In this document: in pieces, positions 33,110-42,691 of the stretch
How positions within the stretch are numbered: the first letter of the stretch is position 1
How the letters are laid out: each line of letters begins with the position of its first letter
Assembly (NCBI GenBank): GCA_947259305.1
Contig: CAMYML010000002.1
Span: 1 to 47,273 of the forward strand
Reading direction: 5' to 3'
Length of the DNA stretch: 47,273 nt
Source of the DNA: an uncultured Gammaproteobacteria bacterium
Lineage (GTDB): Bacteria > Pseudomonadota > Gammaproteobacteria > GCA-001735895
Notes under the pieces: model-generated
What the model saw: the letters and a program-made list of their open reading frames with translations, nothing else
The model's database searches: none
What the model was told of the DNA's origin: nothing
Made by a program: the position numbers and the translations under genes

Positions 33110-35740
33110 ATGAAACCCGGAAGCAACAGCTTTAACACGCTTACGACCCTCGAGCTGGACGGTCAGGAATTCCAATACTTCAGCCTCGAGAAACTCGCCG
33201 CACAGATACCCGAAATCGAACAGTTACCGTTTTCCTTGAAGGTATTGCTGGAAAACATCCTGCGTTTCGAAAAGGGTGACGCGGACGCCAGCGAGGACAT
33301 CAAGGCCTTTGGCGACTGGGTGCAGGCACGCAGCTCGCAGCGCGAAATCGCGTTTCGACCGGCGCGCGTACTGATGCAGGATTTAACCGGAGTGCCCGCC
33401 GTGGTCGACCTGGCCGCAATGCGCGACGCCGCCGCGGACAACCCGCAGCGTATCAATCCACAGATACCGATAGATCTGGTAATCGACCATTCGGTCATGG
33501 TCGACGAGTTTGCCACGCCGAATGCTTTTGCGGCCAACGTGGCGCTGGAAGTCAAACGTAACGACGAGCGCTATCGTTTTCTCAAATGGGGCGCCGCAAC
33601 CTTCGATAACTTTCGCGTGGTGCCGCCAGGGACCGGAATCTGCCATCAGGTCAACCTCGAATACCTCGCTAAAACCGTTTGGCAACACCAGGTCGGTGAC
33701 AAAACCTACGCCTTTCCGGATACCCTGGTTGGAACCGATTCGCATACCACGATGATCAACGGTCTCGGCGTGCTGGGCTGGGGCGTCGGCGGTATCGAGG
33801 CCGAAGCCGGGATGCTCGGGCAGCCGATATCGCTGCTGATTCCTGAAGTGGTCGGATTCCAGTTTACCGGGCAGTTGCGTGAAGGTATTACCGCGACCGA
33901 CCTGGTGCTGACCGTCACCCAGATGCTGCGTGCACACGGCGTGGTCGGCAAGTTCGTCGAATTCTTTGGCGATGGATTGACGCAACTGCCGCTGGCCGAC
34001 CGGGCGACGCTGGCTAACATGGCACCCGAATACGGGGCTACCTGCGGATTCTTCCCGGTCGACGTGGAGACGATTCGATACCTGGGACTGACCGGGCGGG
34101 ACGAGCAAAGCCTGCAACTGGTCGAAGCCTATTGCCGGGCGCAAGGCATGTGGTACCAGGCCGATACCCCGGACCCGGTTTTCAGCAGTAGCCTGACGCT
34201 GGACCTGGCCTCGGTCGAAGCCTCGCTGGCCGGTCCCAAACGCCCGCAGGATCGCGTGGCGCTGTCGGGCATCAAGGCCGCAACCCAGGCGATGATCGGC
34301 AATACGGAGCCGCTTGAGCGAGGTGTGGACGATGCCCTGCAGGATGGCGATGTCGTCATTGCGGCGGTGACTTCCTGCACCAACACGTCAAACCCCAGGG
34401 TAATGATGGCGGCGGGGTTGCTCGCGCGCAACGCGCGCGCGGCTGGACTCACGACCAAACCCTGGGTCAAGACTTCGCTGGCGCCGGGGTCGAAGGTGGT
34501 CACCGAATATCTCACTGTGGCCGGTCTGCAACAGGAACTCGATGCGATCGGCTTCAACCTGGTCGGCTACGGCTGCACCACCTGTATCGGCAATTCGGGA
34601 CCCTTGCCCGAGGCCATCGAAAAGCAGATCAGGGAACGCAACCTGAGCGTTGCCAGCGTGCTTTCCGGGAATCGCAATTTCGAAGGCCGCATCCATCAGC
34701 AGGTCAGGGCAAACTGGCTGGCTTCACCACCGCTGGTAGTCGCTTATGCGCTCGCCGGCAGTACGCGAATCGACCTGACCTCCGAACCGATCGGCGAGTC
34801 CAGCGACGGCAAGGCCGTGTACCTGCGCGATATCTGGCCGAGTAACCAGGCGATCGCCGACGAAGTTTTGCAAGTCAACCAGGCCATGTTCAGGCGGCAG
34901 TATGCCGACGTATTCTCGGGCGACGACAACTGGCGGCAAATCGATGTCGAGCAGAGTTTGACCTACCACTGGGACGATGATTCGACTTATATCCGCAATC
35001 CGCCGTACTTCAGCCTGGATAATAGTAATCAACTACAGCCGGTGAAGCAGGCGCGAATACTGGCGATGTTCGGCGACTCGATTACCACCGATCATATATC
35101 GCCGGCCGGCGCGATCGCGGTCGACAGCCCCGCGGGTAGATACCTGCTGGAAAAGGGCGTCGAACGCAACAGTTTCAATTCCTATGGCTCGCGTCGTGGT
35201 AACCACGAACTGATGATGCGCGGTACCTTCGCCAATATTCGGATTCGTAACGAAATGACCCCGGATGTCGAAGGCGGCGTAACGCGTTTCATGCCCGGCG
35301 ACGAAATCATGAGCATTTACGACGCGGCGATGAAATATCAACAGGCCGGAACGCCGCTGGTAGTCATCGCCGGTAAGGAGTACGGCACCGGATCGAGCCG
35401 GGACTGGGCCGCCAAGGGGACGCGCCTGCTCGGGGTCAGGGCGGTGGTTGCCGAGAGCTTCGAACGCATCCATCGTTCCAACCTGATCGGCATGGGCGTG
35501 TTGCCGTTGCAGTTTATCGACGGCTTCGAGCGCAAGCAGTTGCAGCTGACCGGTAACGAAAAAATCACCATTTCCGGCATGCAGAAGGGGTTGCAACCGG
35601 GGCAAAAGCTGGAGCTTTCGATTACCGATGATAACGGCAGCGTTTTAGCGGTAGACGTACTTTGTCGCATCGATACTCGTGACGAAGTGGCCTACTATGA
35701 AGCCGGCGGCATACTGCAGTACGTGCTGGATAAAGACTGA
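33110..35740 (+). CDS. acnA: Aconitate hydratase A
   Basis: An 876-residue TCA-cycle enzyme with a [4Fe-4S] cluster. The cluster Cys are in TSCTNTSNP and GYGCTTCIGNSG. Other conserved parts are DLVIDHSVMVD, VGTDSHTTMINGLGVLGWGVGGIEAE, FGDSITTDHISPAG and YGTGSSRDWAAKG. The start ATG follows GGAG by 7 bases. The length matches the AcnA/IRP-type branch. A small DUF1840 gene follows 12 bp later. Confidence 0.97.
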   Translation: MKPGSNSFNTLTTLELDGQEFQYFSLEKLAAQIPEIEQLPFSLKVLLENILRFEKGDADASEDIKAFGDWVQARSSQREIAFRPARVLMQDLTGVPAVVDLAAMRDAAADNPQRINPQIPIDLVIDHSVMVDEFATPNAFAANVALEVKRNDERYRFLKWGAATFDNFRVVPPGTGICHQVNLEYLAKTVWQHQVGDKTYAFPDTLVGTDSHTTMINGLGVLGWGVGGIEAEAGMLGQPISLLIPEVVGFQFTGQLREGITATDLVLTVTQMLRAHGVVGKFVEFFGDGLTQLPLADRATLANMAPEYGATCGFFPVDVETIRYLGLTGRDEQSLQLVEAYCRAQGMWYQADTPDPVFSSSLTLDLASVEASLAGPKRPQDRVALSGIKAATQAMIGNTEPLERGVDDALQDGDVVIAAVTSCTNTSNPRVMMAAGLLARNARAAGLTTKPWVKTSLAPGSKVVTEYLTVAGLQQELDAIGFNLVGYGCTTCIGNSGPLPEAIEKQIRERNLSVASVLSGNRNFEGRIHQQVRANWLASPPLVVAYALAGSTRIDLTSEPIGESSDGKAVYLRDIWPSNQAIADEVLQVNQAMFRRQYADVFSGDDNWRQIDVEQSLTYHWDDDSTYIRNPPYFSLDNSNQLQPVKQARILAMFGDSITTDHISPAGAIAVDSPAGRYLLEKGVERNSFNSYGSRRGNHELMMRGTFANIRIRNEMTPDVEGGVTRFMPGDEIMSIYDAAMKYQQAGTPLVVIAGKEYGTGSSRDWAAKGTRLLGVRAVVAESFERIHRSNLIGMGVLPLQFIDGFERKQLQLTGNEKITISGMQKGLQPGQKLELSITDDNGSVLAVDVLCRIDTRDEVAYYEAGGILQYVLDKD

Positions 35741-35752
35741 TCGGGGACAGTC

Positions 35753-36052
35753 ATGCTGATAACCTTTAAAACCAAGGCTTATTCCAACATAACCATGTTT
35801 GGTGATGTTGGGCGCAAGATGCTGGAAATGATGGCTTTCGGCAGCTCGGTGCCGGGCGCGATCAATGCCGCGGATGTTGCGACCGCGCTGGGTAATCTCG
35901 AGGCGGCGCTGGATAAGATGCCGCAACTGGTCGAACCGGCCGGCGAGGCCGCCGACGATCAGCCCGCGGTCAGCCTGCACACACGCGCGGTACCCCTGGT
36001 CGACCTGCTACGGGCGGCGATCGCCGAGGAAGCCTATGTGCGCTGGGAATAG
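35753..36052 (+). CDS. DUF1840 family protein
   Basis: A 99-residue cytoplasmic protein. It has the family pattern of an N-terminal strand (LITFKTKAYSNITMFGDVGRK), LGNLEAALDKMP in the middle and VSLHTRAVPLVDLLRAAIA near the end. No function is established. It shares the acnA transcript by spacing. Confidence 0.85.
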   Translation: MLITFKTKAYSNITMFGDVGRKMLEMMAFGSSVPGAINAADVATALGNLEAALDKMPQLVEPAGEAADDQPAVSLHTRAVPLVDLLRAAIAEEAYVRWE

Positions 36053-36215
36053 TCTCTGCGCTGGTGGTAGCTGTCCACGCCAGTATCGCGGCAGGTATTC
36101 GCCGCGCGTTTGAGATTTACGGCACTACGCGAAAACGATAAACAGAAAAGCAGTAATCGGGATTCCCCCGGACAATCTTTAGACAAGCTATCCGGGTAAC
36201 AACAATGGAGACATT

Positions 36216-37709
36216 ATGGCTGATAAAGAGATCCTGCTGGGTTACGCGACCCGGGATAAATCAGGCGCAGAAGGGATTTATCCGGTTCATCTGAATTTAA
36301 AGCGCGCGAACCGCCATGGGTTGATAGCCGGTGCAACCGGCACCGGAAAAACCGTAACTTTACAGGCACTTGCCGAAAGTTTTTCGCAACAGGGAGTGCC
36401 GGTGTTCCTGGCCGATGTCAAGGGGGATATATCGGGCATTAGCCAGGCCGGAAAATCCCATCCCAGGGTTAACGAAAGGCTGCAAGCCCTGGGCTTGCCG
36501 CTCGACCAATGGCGCGGCTGTCCGACGGTATTCTGGGATCTCTACGGCAAGCAGGGGCACCCGGTTCGAGCCACGATTTCCGATATGGGCCCGCTCTTGT
36601 TATCCCGGCTGCTGGGATTGAACGCGACCCAGGAAGGCGTGCTCAATATCGTTTTCGCGGTCGCGGACGACAACGGCCTGCTGTTGCTGGATCTCAAGGA
36701 TTTACGTGCCATGCTGCAACATGTCGCGGCCACCGCGAACGAACTCAGGAATCTCTATGGTAACGTTTCGTCCAGTTCCATAGGCGCAATCCAGAGACGC
36801 CTGCTGGTGCTCGAACGCAGCGGCGCAAAAAAGTTTTTTGGCGAACCGATGCTCGAACTGGACGATTTGATGCGGGTCGATGCTAACGGCGCCGGCGTGG
36901 TAAACGTGCTGGTGGCAAACAAGCTGGTGCAGGAACCCGCGGTTTATTCGACGCTGTTGCTGTGGCTGATGTCCGAACTGTTTGAAAACCTGCCCGAAAT
37001 CGGCGATCCGGAAAAACCCGGGCTGGTGGTGTTTTTCGACGAAGCGCATTTGATGTTCAAAAATACGCCGACCGCGCTCGTCGATAAAATCGAACAGGTG
37101 GTGCGTTTGATTCGCTCCAAGGGAGTCGGGGTGTACTTCATCACGCAAAGCCCCGGAGATATCCCGGATTCGGTGTTGGCGCAACTGGCTAATCGGATGC
37201 AGCACGCCCTGCGCGCCTTTACCCCGAAAGAGCAAAAAGCGGTGCGGGTGGCGGCGCAGACTTTTCGCAGCGATAAAAGTTTCTCGGTGCAAGATGCGAT
37301 CAGCGAAATGGGCGTCGGCGAGGCGCTGATTTCAACCCTGATGGCAAACGGTTCGCCTTCGATCGTCAGACGGGCAATGGTAAAACCACCGCTATCCCGC
37401 ATCGGCGCCGCGAAAAAGGCCGAGGTTTACGAGATCCTGGTGGAAAGCCCGCTGGCGGAAAAATACGGCACTGCTATCGATCGTGAATCCGCCTTCGAGA
37501 AACTGGCTAAACGCGCCGAAGCGGCGTCGCAAGCCGCCATCGAGCACAAACCGACCCGCAAACGCGCGCATGCTGCGCCGAAACCGCGTGGCCGTCCACG
37601 TCAGGGTGTTGTCGAGACTTTCGTCAAGAGTGTCGTCCGCAGCCTGGGCAGCAGAACCGGGCGGGCGCTGGTACGTGGAATTATGGGATCCCTGTTCAAG
37701 GGGCGTTAA
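36216..37709 (+). CDS. HerA-like ATPase (DUF853, YjgR type)
   Basis: A 497-residue P-loop ATPase of the FtsK/HerA superfamily. Walker A is GATGTGKT (39-46), Walker B is GLVVFFDEAHLMF, and the arginine/sensor area is VYFITQSPGDIPDSVLAQLANRMQ (positions about 305-330). The C-terminal tail is basic and Pro/Arg-rich (KRAHAAPKPRGRPRQG), as in E. coli YjgR-like proteins. The start has a good ribosome-binding site (TGGAGACATT). The function is unproven. It converges on the deacetylase gene. Confidence 0.92.
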   Translation: MADKEILLGYATRDKSGAEGIYPVHLNLKRANRHGLIAGATGTGKTVTLQALAESFSQQGVPVFLADVKGDISGISQAGKSHPRVNERLQALGLPLDQWRGCPTVFWDLYGKQGHPVRATISDMGPLLLSRLLGLNATQEGVLNIVFAVADDNGLLLLDLKDLRAMLQHVAATANELRNLYGNVSSSSIGAIQRRLLVLERSGAKKFFGEPMLELDDLMRVDANGAGVVNVLVANKLVQEPAVYSTLLLWLMSELFENLPEIGDPEKPGLVVFFDEAHLMFKNTPTALVDKIEQVVRLIRSKGVGVYFITQSPGDIPDSVLAQLANRMQHALRAFTPKEQKAVRVAAQTFRSDKSFSVQDAISEMGVGEALISTLMANGSPSIVRRAMVKPPLSRIGAAKKAEVYEILVESPLAEKYGTAIDRESAFEKLAKRAEAASQAAIEHKPTRKRAHAAPKPRGRPRQGVVETFVKSVVRSLGSRTGRALVRGIMGSLFKGR

Positions 37710-37731
37710 GCCGCTGGCGCTATTTTGTGGC

Positions 37732-38682
37732 TTAATCCTTAACCATCGAATCGACCACGGCGGTCCAGCCGTGGGCGATATTGTCATGGTTGTATCCGCC
37801 ACCGCCCATCGCCAGCATGCGACCTGCGCAATAATCGTCCGCTATTTTGCGCAAACTCGCGGCTGCATGAGCGTGTGAGGCCGGGCTGAATTCCATATTG
37901 GTGATCGGGTCGCCCTTGATACTGTCGGCGCCGCATTGCAGCAAGATGAATTCCGGCTCGTGTTTACGCAGGTAATTTTCGATAATTGGCCATACTTCCT
38001 CGAATACCGCATCATTGGAAAATGGCGGTACCGGAATGTTGAGCTTGGTGCCCTCGGCGGCCCCGGTGCCGGTTTCGTTGACGAATCCGGTGCCCGGATA
38101 GAGGGTGCGGCCATCTTGATGGATGTCGGCAAAAATCAGGTTGGGATCGTCTTCGAAGCTGTAAAACACGCCGTCACCATGATGCGCGTCGATATCGATG
38201 TAGGCGACGCGCTTGATGCCGTATTGCGCGCGCAGATACTCGATCGCGATGCCACAGTCGTTGAACACGCAAAAACCGGCGGCGACGTGCCTGCGCGCAT
38301 GGTGCAAGCCGGCAATCGGTGAAAACGCGCGTTTGAATTCGCCTTTCATGATGCGATCGATGGCGTCGGTTACCGAACCGGCGACATGGCTTGCGGCCTC
38401 GAACATACCGACGAAGGAGGGCGTGTCGCCGCCATCGAGGTAGCCGTGCCCGCTCACCGAGTAATCGCGTACCTTGTCGATATAGTCGCTGGTATGAAAC
38501 AGCTCGATGCGGTCGCTGCTCGCCGCTACCGGGGTCTGAATCGCCAGCTTTTTATCCAGTCCCTGCTTCAGCAGCTCGGCCTGGAAAGCATCATGGCGTT
38601 GCGGGCCGAACGGGTGCCCGTCTTTGAAACCGTAATCGGCGAGGGCCTGTCCGAGGTAGATGCAGGTGTCTTTGGAGGACAT
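37732..38682 (-). CDS. Histone deacetylase family (AcuC/HDAC-like) amidohydrolase
   Basis: A 316-residue zinc hydrolase of the arginase/deacetylase fold. The active-site segments are GLHHARRHVAAGFCVFND (the His-His pair and CVFND), YIDIDAHHGDGVFY (zinc ligands Asp and His), LQCGADSIKGDP (the third zinc-ligand Asp region) and GGGGYNHDNIAHGW with the catalytic Tyr. The substrate could be an acetylated protein or a small acetylated amine. The start is placed at the ATG at 38682; a TTG six codons upstream is possible and neither has a clear Shine-Dalgarno. Confidence 0.9.
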   Translation of the reverse strand: MSSKDTCIYLGQALADYGFKDGHPFGPQRHDAFQAELLKQGLDKKLAIQTPVAASSDRIELFHTSDYIDKVRDYSVSGHGYLDGGDTPSFVGMFEAASHVAGSVTDAIDRIMKGEFKRAFSPIAGLHHARRHVAAGFCVFNDCGIAIEYLRAQYGIKRVAYIDIDAHHGDGVFYSFEDDPNLIFADIHQDGRTLYPGTGFVNETGTGAAEGTKLNIPVPPFSNDAVFEEVWPIIENYLRKHEPEFILLQCGADSIKGDPITNMEFSPASHAHAAASLRKIADDYCAGRMLAMGGGGYNHDNIAHGWTAVVDSMVKD

Positions 38683-38766
38683 GGGTGGGTACCGGTTCAA
38701 TAAACAGGGCCATTAAAGACCATCTCCGGTGGGCGGGTCAAATCCTGGCATTAAATTACCCGGGGA

Positions 38767-39144
38767 CTATTTCTCTTCCTGTCCGATCACCCATTGGTGG
38801 TCGCATTTCTGACAGCGCGCATAAATTGGCCAGGCCTCGGCGCGAACCTCGAAAAGTCCGTATTTACCGCAGTGGCTGCAGGTAGCGGAACTGGCGCACT
38901 GCTGGGCGAATGTAAACTGCATCCAGAAGCGGCGAAACAGCTCGATGGCACCCAGGCCGATGCCGTACAAAACCACCAGCGAAACAATCGTGAAAATGCC
39001 GGAAAGATTTTTGCCGACAAACTCAATTACGGCGACAAACAGGAAACCGCATAGCAGGCAACTGAGCAGCCAGGCGAAGCTCAAAAAGAGCTGTCGTTCA
39101 TGCCAGCGATGGAATTTTTGGTGTTGCATGAGCCGGTTTTGCAT
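38767..39144 (-). CDS. Membrane protein with C-terminal zinc-ribbon-like motif
   Basis: A 125-residue protein. Two membrane segments (about 20-42 and 50-66) are followed by a cytoplasmic part with two CxxC pairs (CSHCGKYGLFEV and CQKCDHQW), a zinc-ribbon arrangement. It is not recognised as a named family. It lies between the deacetylase and the SPFH gene, with its own 5' region. Confidence 0.75.
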   Translation of the reverse strand: MQNRLMQHQKFHRWHERQLFLSFAWLLSCLLCGFLFVAVIEFVGKNLSGIFTIVSLVVLYGIGLGAIELFRRFWMQFTFAQQCASSATCSHCGKYGLFEVRAEAWPIYARCQKCDHQWVIGQEEK

Positions 39145-39333
39145 GCGTCTGTCCTGGGCCGATAAGTATATTCCTGTTGTCGGCTAATTTCCGTGAATAT
39201 TTAAATTTTCGATTTTGCCCACATATAAGCCATTGAATTGCTTGAATATTTTTTATATAGCGATTGCTTTAATGCAGGAATGAACTAGAAGTGACGCTAG
39301 ATCGAAGCGCTCACAACAATAAGGAGATGAGTC

Positions 39334-41013
39334 ATGTTAATGGTATTTTTATCGGTCGCGGCACTGATTGTCGCAGCAGTTATCTCGCGTCGTAGCCTCT
39401 CCGGGAGACCGGCGATAGACCGCGCGCTCAAGGGCTCGTTGGTAGTGTTCGCGATTCTCGGTTTCCTGTCGCGTTCGTTCGTGATTATCGATGGCGATGA
39501 AATCGGCGCGCTCAAACGAATCTATCTCGGTGAGCAATTACCCGCGGGCCGTATTATCGCGCTCGAAGGGCAAAAGGGCCCCCAGGCCGAGGTGCTTGGC
39601 CCGGGTTTCCACCTGATCCCATTTGTACGAGTTATCTATGAAATCGAATACTTCCAGGTGCAGGAAATTCCGGAAGGCCAGTATGGTCTGCTGGTGGCTA
39701 ACGACGGACAAGCGATAGACGAGGGCGCTTACCTGGCCAATCCCTGGCCCGAATCCGCCAGGGAACAGTGGCATAACGCGACTTACTTTCTCGAAAACGG
39801 CGGTCAGAAGGGCCCTCAATACGATGTATTGAAACCGGGTAAGTATCGTATCAATCCGTACCTGTTCAAAATCAACAGGCTGCTGGCGACCGATGTGCCC
39901 ACCGGACATGTTGCGGTCATTCGAAGCAATATGAAAACAACCAGCGAAAGCTGCCCGGATCCGGCGAAGTCGTTTGGCACCGCCGATCAGAGCGTCGCCC
40001 TGCCGTTGGTGCCCAAGGGTTGTGTCGGCGTCTGGGAAGAGCCGATTCCACCCGGGCGTTACTACCTTAATGAAAAGGCGTTTGTCTCCACCATTATCCC
40101 CACTCGCCTGCAGACCTGGGTTTACAAGGGTGGCTACACCGCGCGTCGCATTAATTTGACCGTATCCGACGAAGGAAAAATTCAGCAAAAAGAAGTTTCG
40201 GAGCAGATAAAGGTGCCCGCCGATGCCGCCGATCGTGCGATCAATGTACGCGTCGAGGGCTGGACCGTGCCGGTGGAAATGCGCGTCGTGGTCGCGGTTA
40301 ACCCGGCCAATGCCGCCAAGGTCGTCGCTTCGGTGGGTGGATTGAAGCAGGTCGAAGACAATATCATCACTCCGGTGATTCGCGATATTTTACGCACCAT
40401 CGGCGGCCACCCCGATCGCAGGGTGATGGACCTGGTGGAAAAACGTGCCGAAATCGTTGCCGAAGTGGAGCGCGCCATCGTGCCGGAAGGCCTGAAGGCG
40501 GGCGTTACCATACAGGAAGTGCGCATGGGTGAACCGGCGATTCCACCTGAATTGCTGGTGGCCACACTGCGTGAGCAACTGGCGATTCAGCTGCAGGCGA
40601 CCTACAAGAAGGAACAGGATGCACAGCGTGAGCGGATCAAGGTTGAACGCGAACGCGCTACTGCCGACCAGCAAAAAGAGCTGGTAGCGGCCGAAATCCG
40701 CAAAAAGGCAGCCGAATTCACCAAGGAGCAACTGCGTTTGCTTGGTGAAGGTGAAAAGCTGAAACTGCTCGAAATAGCCAAGGGCCAGGAGGCACAGGCG
40801 CTGGTTTTGGGTAAGGAAGCCGCGTTGCAGCTCGCCGCGCTGGAAAAGGCGCTCGAAGCCGCCAAGCAAAACGATCGCATCGTCAAGGTGCCGACCGTGC
40901 AGGTCATCGGTGCCCAGGCCGGCAGTTTCGAAGGTGCCGCGGCAATCCTCGGCTCATCCAATATCATCCAGGCTTTGCAGGGACTCGAGAAGAAAAAAGC
41001 GGAACAGAATTAA
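39334..41013 (+). CDS. SPFH/Band 7 domain membrane protein (flotillin-like)
   Basis: A 559-residue protein. It has an N-terminal membrane region (1-20 and about 33-52), an SPFH domain at about 180-400 (VPTGHVAVIRSNM, VRVEGWTVPVEMRVVVAVNP, VEKRAEIVAEVERAIVPEGL), and a long Glu/Lys/Ala-rich coiled coil at about 410-510 (KEQDAQRERIKVERERATAD). Such proteins form membrane scaffolds and often influence proteases or lipid domains. AAGGAG 7 bases before the ATG fixes the start. It is transcribed alone and ends at an inverted repeat. Confidence 0.92.
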   Translation: MLMVFLSVAALIVAAVISRRSLSGRPAIDRALKGSLVVFAILGFLSRSFVIIDGDEIGALKRIYLGEQLPAGRIIALEGQKGPQAEVLGPGFHLIPFVRVIYEIEYFQVQEIPEGQYGLLVANDGQAIDEGAYLANPWPESAREQWHNATYFLENGGQKGPQYDVLKPGKYRINPYLFKINRLLATDVPTGHVAVIRSNMKTTSESCPDPAKSFGTADQSVALPLVPKGCVGVWEEPIPPGRYYLNEKAFVSTIIPTRLQTWVYKGGYTARRINLTVSDEGKIQQKEVSEQIKVPADAADRAINVRVEGWTVPVEMRVVVAVNPANAAKVVASVGGLKQVEDNIITPVIRDILRTIGGHPDRRVMDLVEKRAEIVAEVERAIVPEGLKAGVTIQEVRMGEPAIPPELLVATLREQLAIQLQATYKKEQDAQRERIKVERERATADQQKELVAAEIRKKAAEFTKEQLRLLGEGEKLKLLEIAKGQEAQALVLGKEAALQLAALEKALEAAKQNDRIVKVPTVQVIGAQAGSFEGAAAILGSSNIIQALQGLEKKKAEQN

Positions 41014-41037
41014 CCCGAACGGATTAATAGTAACCGC

Positions 41038-41067
41038 AGGCAGCTAGTCGTTCGTGGCTAGCTGCCT
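41038..41067. terminator. Inverted repeat between convergent genes, possible bidirectional terminator
   Basis: A perfect 10-bp stem (AGGCAGCTAG / CTAGCTGCCT) with a 10-nt loop lies 24 bp after the SPFH stop and overlaps the last codons of the reductase gene. Only short T-runs follow on either strand, so termination efficiency is doubtful. Confidence 0.45.
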
Positions 41068-41814
41068 TTCCAGCAGTTTACAGGCTTCTCGCCAGGGCTC
41101 GAACGCCTGCTTATCCTGGAGCAGGTCGAGCCCAAGTTTCGAAAAGGTACCCTCGGTGGCAATCGCCGTGGCGATTTCCCCCGGCGATTGCTCTCGATTC
41201 GCCAGCGCCAGTTCGGCCGCGCCTTTCGCCATCCCCATCACCAGTTCGGCGCTGAGTCCGGCCGGCAGGTTGGGCCCCTCGGTCGCCTCGATCACTGCCT
41301 GGTAGAGCGAGAAAAACCAGCAGTAAACGCAGGCAAGTATGCTGCCCTGGGTGAAATAAGCTTCGTTATCGAGCGCAATCGCGTTTCCGCAGTAGTCGAA
41401 CATTTCACGCACGAAGCCCTGGTCGGGGTAAATTAGCGTCGGACTGGCGCTGGCCTCGGCGCTGCTGACCGGCATCGCGCGTACAATTTCGAGATCAGCC
41501 GGCAATACGGTTCGCAACTGTTCGATTTCGATTCCGGCGACCACGCTGATCAGCACCTGGTCAGGTTTGAATTCGAGATCGGCCAGGCTGTCCAGGCAGT
41601 GCGCGGGCCGGGTGGCAATCACGACGTAGTCGCTGCGCTCGACCACCGCCTGATTGTCGTTCAGCACTTCACAGGTAAAATGTTTTCGCAGGTAGGCCGC
41701 TTTTTCCCGATTACGCGGAGACAGCACTACCGGGCCGGTGTAACCGCCACGGCGCAAGCCCTTGATGGTATAAAGCGCGAGTTCGCCCACGCCGATAAAT
41801 CCGATAGTGTTCAA
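41044..41814 (-). CDS. Pyrroline-5-carboxylate reductase-like NAD(P)-dependent enzyme
   Basis: A 256-residue protein with an N-terminal Rossmann fold (NTIGFIGVGELALYTIKGL), SDYVVIATRPAHCLD and LISVVAGIEIEQLR in the ProC pattern, RAMPVSSAEASASPTLIYPD, and a helical C-terminal domain (AELVMGMAKGAAELAL, TEGTFSKLGLDLL). The canonical ProC ending (PGGTT) is changed to ATEGTF, so the substrate may differ from P5C. The TTG start overlaps the dioxygenase stop by 4 bp, so the two enzymes are coupled and may act on related compounds. Confidence 0.88.
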   Translation of the reverse strand: MNTIGFIGVGELALYTIKGLRRGGYTGPVVLSPRNREKAAYLRKHFTCEVLNDNQAVVERSDYVVIATRPAHCLDSLADLEFKPDQVLISVVAGIEIEQLRTVLPADLEIVRAMPVSSAEASASPTLIYPDQGFVREMFDYCGNAIALDNEAYFTQGSILACVYCWFFSLYQAVIEATEGPNLPAGLSAELVMGMAKGAAELALANREQSPGEIATAIATEGTFSKLGLDLLQDKQAFEPWREACKLLERQLATND

Positions 41815-42620
41815 TCATGTCCCCTGGTGAAATCGTTGCGGCCCGATCTGTCCTGCCCGCGCAACAGAAACAGCGCCCGATTGGAATAACCGTGCGGTGA
41901 TCCCGCGTCTTCCTTGATCTTGCCGCTGCGATGGTTGTAAAAGCTGGTTGCCGGCATGATGCGCAGCACCAGCCCCATGCGGCGTTTGGCGGACAGATTC
42001 GGCTCCGAACCGTGCACCAGGTAAACATCGTGCAGCGAAATCTGCCCCGGTTCGAGCACGATGTCGCGTGCCTGACTCAGATCGACCTGGTCATCGTCGA
42101 TTACCTGGGACAGGGTGTAGTCGTCGCGATGTTCGAAATGATGCGAGTAAATCCGATGATCGCGATGCGACCCGGGAATGTATTTCATGCAACCCTGTTC
42201 CGCTGTCGAGCCATCCAGTGATATCCATACCGTCAGCGTTTCCAGCGGTTCGATGGGGTAATAATCGCCATCCTGGTGCCACGGAGTAGCCTTGCCGACG
42301 CGTGCCGGTTTACCAAAAATAGTCATCCCCCAGAGGATGAAATCCGGGCCGATCAGTTGCTCGACCATGTCGAGGATTTCAGGGATGCGCGCCATTTCAA
42401 GCCATCGGGGATTGCCTTTAACCCCGTAGGCACCGTTGGCATCGAGGTGCGGGCCGAGAATGAAATCGGCGGCAAAGTCGGGGCTGTCGCGGTTGTCGTG
42501 CAGCAATTTCTGGTAAAGCTCGTCGATCCGCGCAAGGATTGTGTCCGCTACCCGATACTGCGCAGGAATGACTAGTCCATCTTTACGGTAGGTTTCGACT
42601 TCGGCTTCGCTCAGGGGCAT
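41811..42620 (-). CDS. Phytanoyl-CoA dioxygenase family protein
   Basis: A 269-residue Fe(II)/2-oxoglutarate-dependent oxygenase. The metal motif is HQD in TPWHQDGDYYP with a distal His in YLVHGSEPN, and the Arg for 2-oxoglutarate is probably in RRMGLVLRI. Other family parts are KYIPGSHRDHRIYSHHFEH and LEPGQISLHD. The substrate is unknown. I use the ATG at 42620; a GTG directly before it is in frame. It is the first gene of a two-gene unit with the reductase. Confidence 0.92.
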   Translation of the reverse strand: MPLSEAEVETYRKDGLVIPAQYRVADTILARIDELYQKLLHDNRDSPDFAADFILGPHLDANGAYGVKGNPRWLEMARIPEILDMVEQLIGPDFILWGMTIFGKPARVGKATPWHQDGDYYPIEPLETLTVWISLDGSTAEQGCMKYIPGSHRDHRIYSHHFEHRDDYTLSQVIDDDQVDLSQARDIVLEPGQISLHDVYLVHGSEPNLSAKRRMGLVLRIMPATSFYNHRSGKIKEDAGSPHGYSNRALFLLRGQDRSGRNDFTRGHD

Positions 42621-42691
42621 CACCCGAGGTTATTACAAAAGAGTTGGCGAATGAAGTCAGTTGTAACGATTCATGCAATCTTTGCCGCCGA

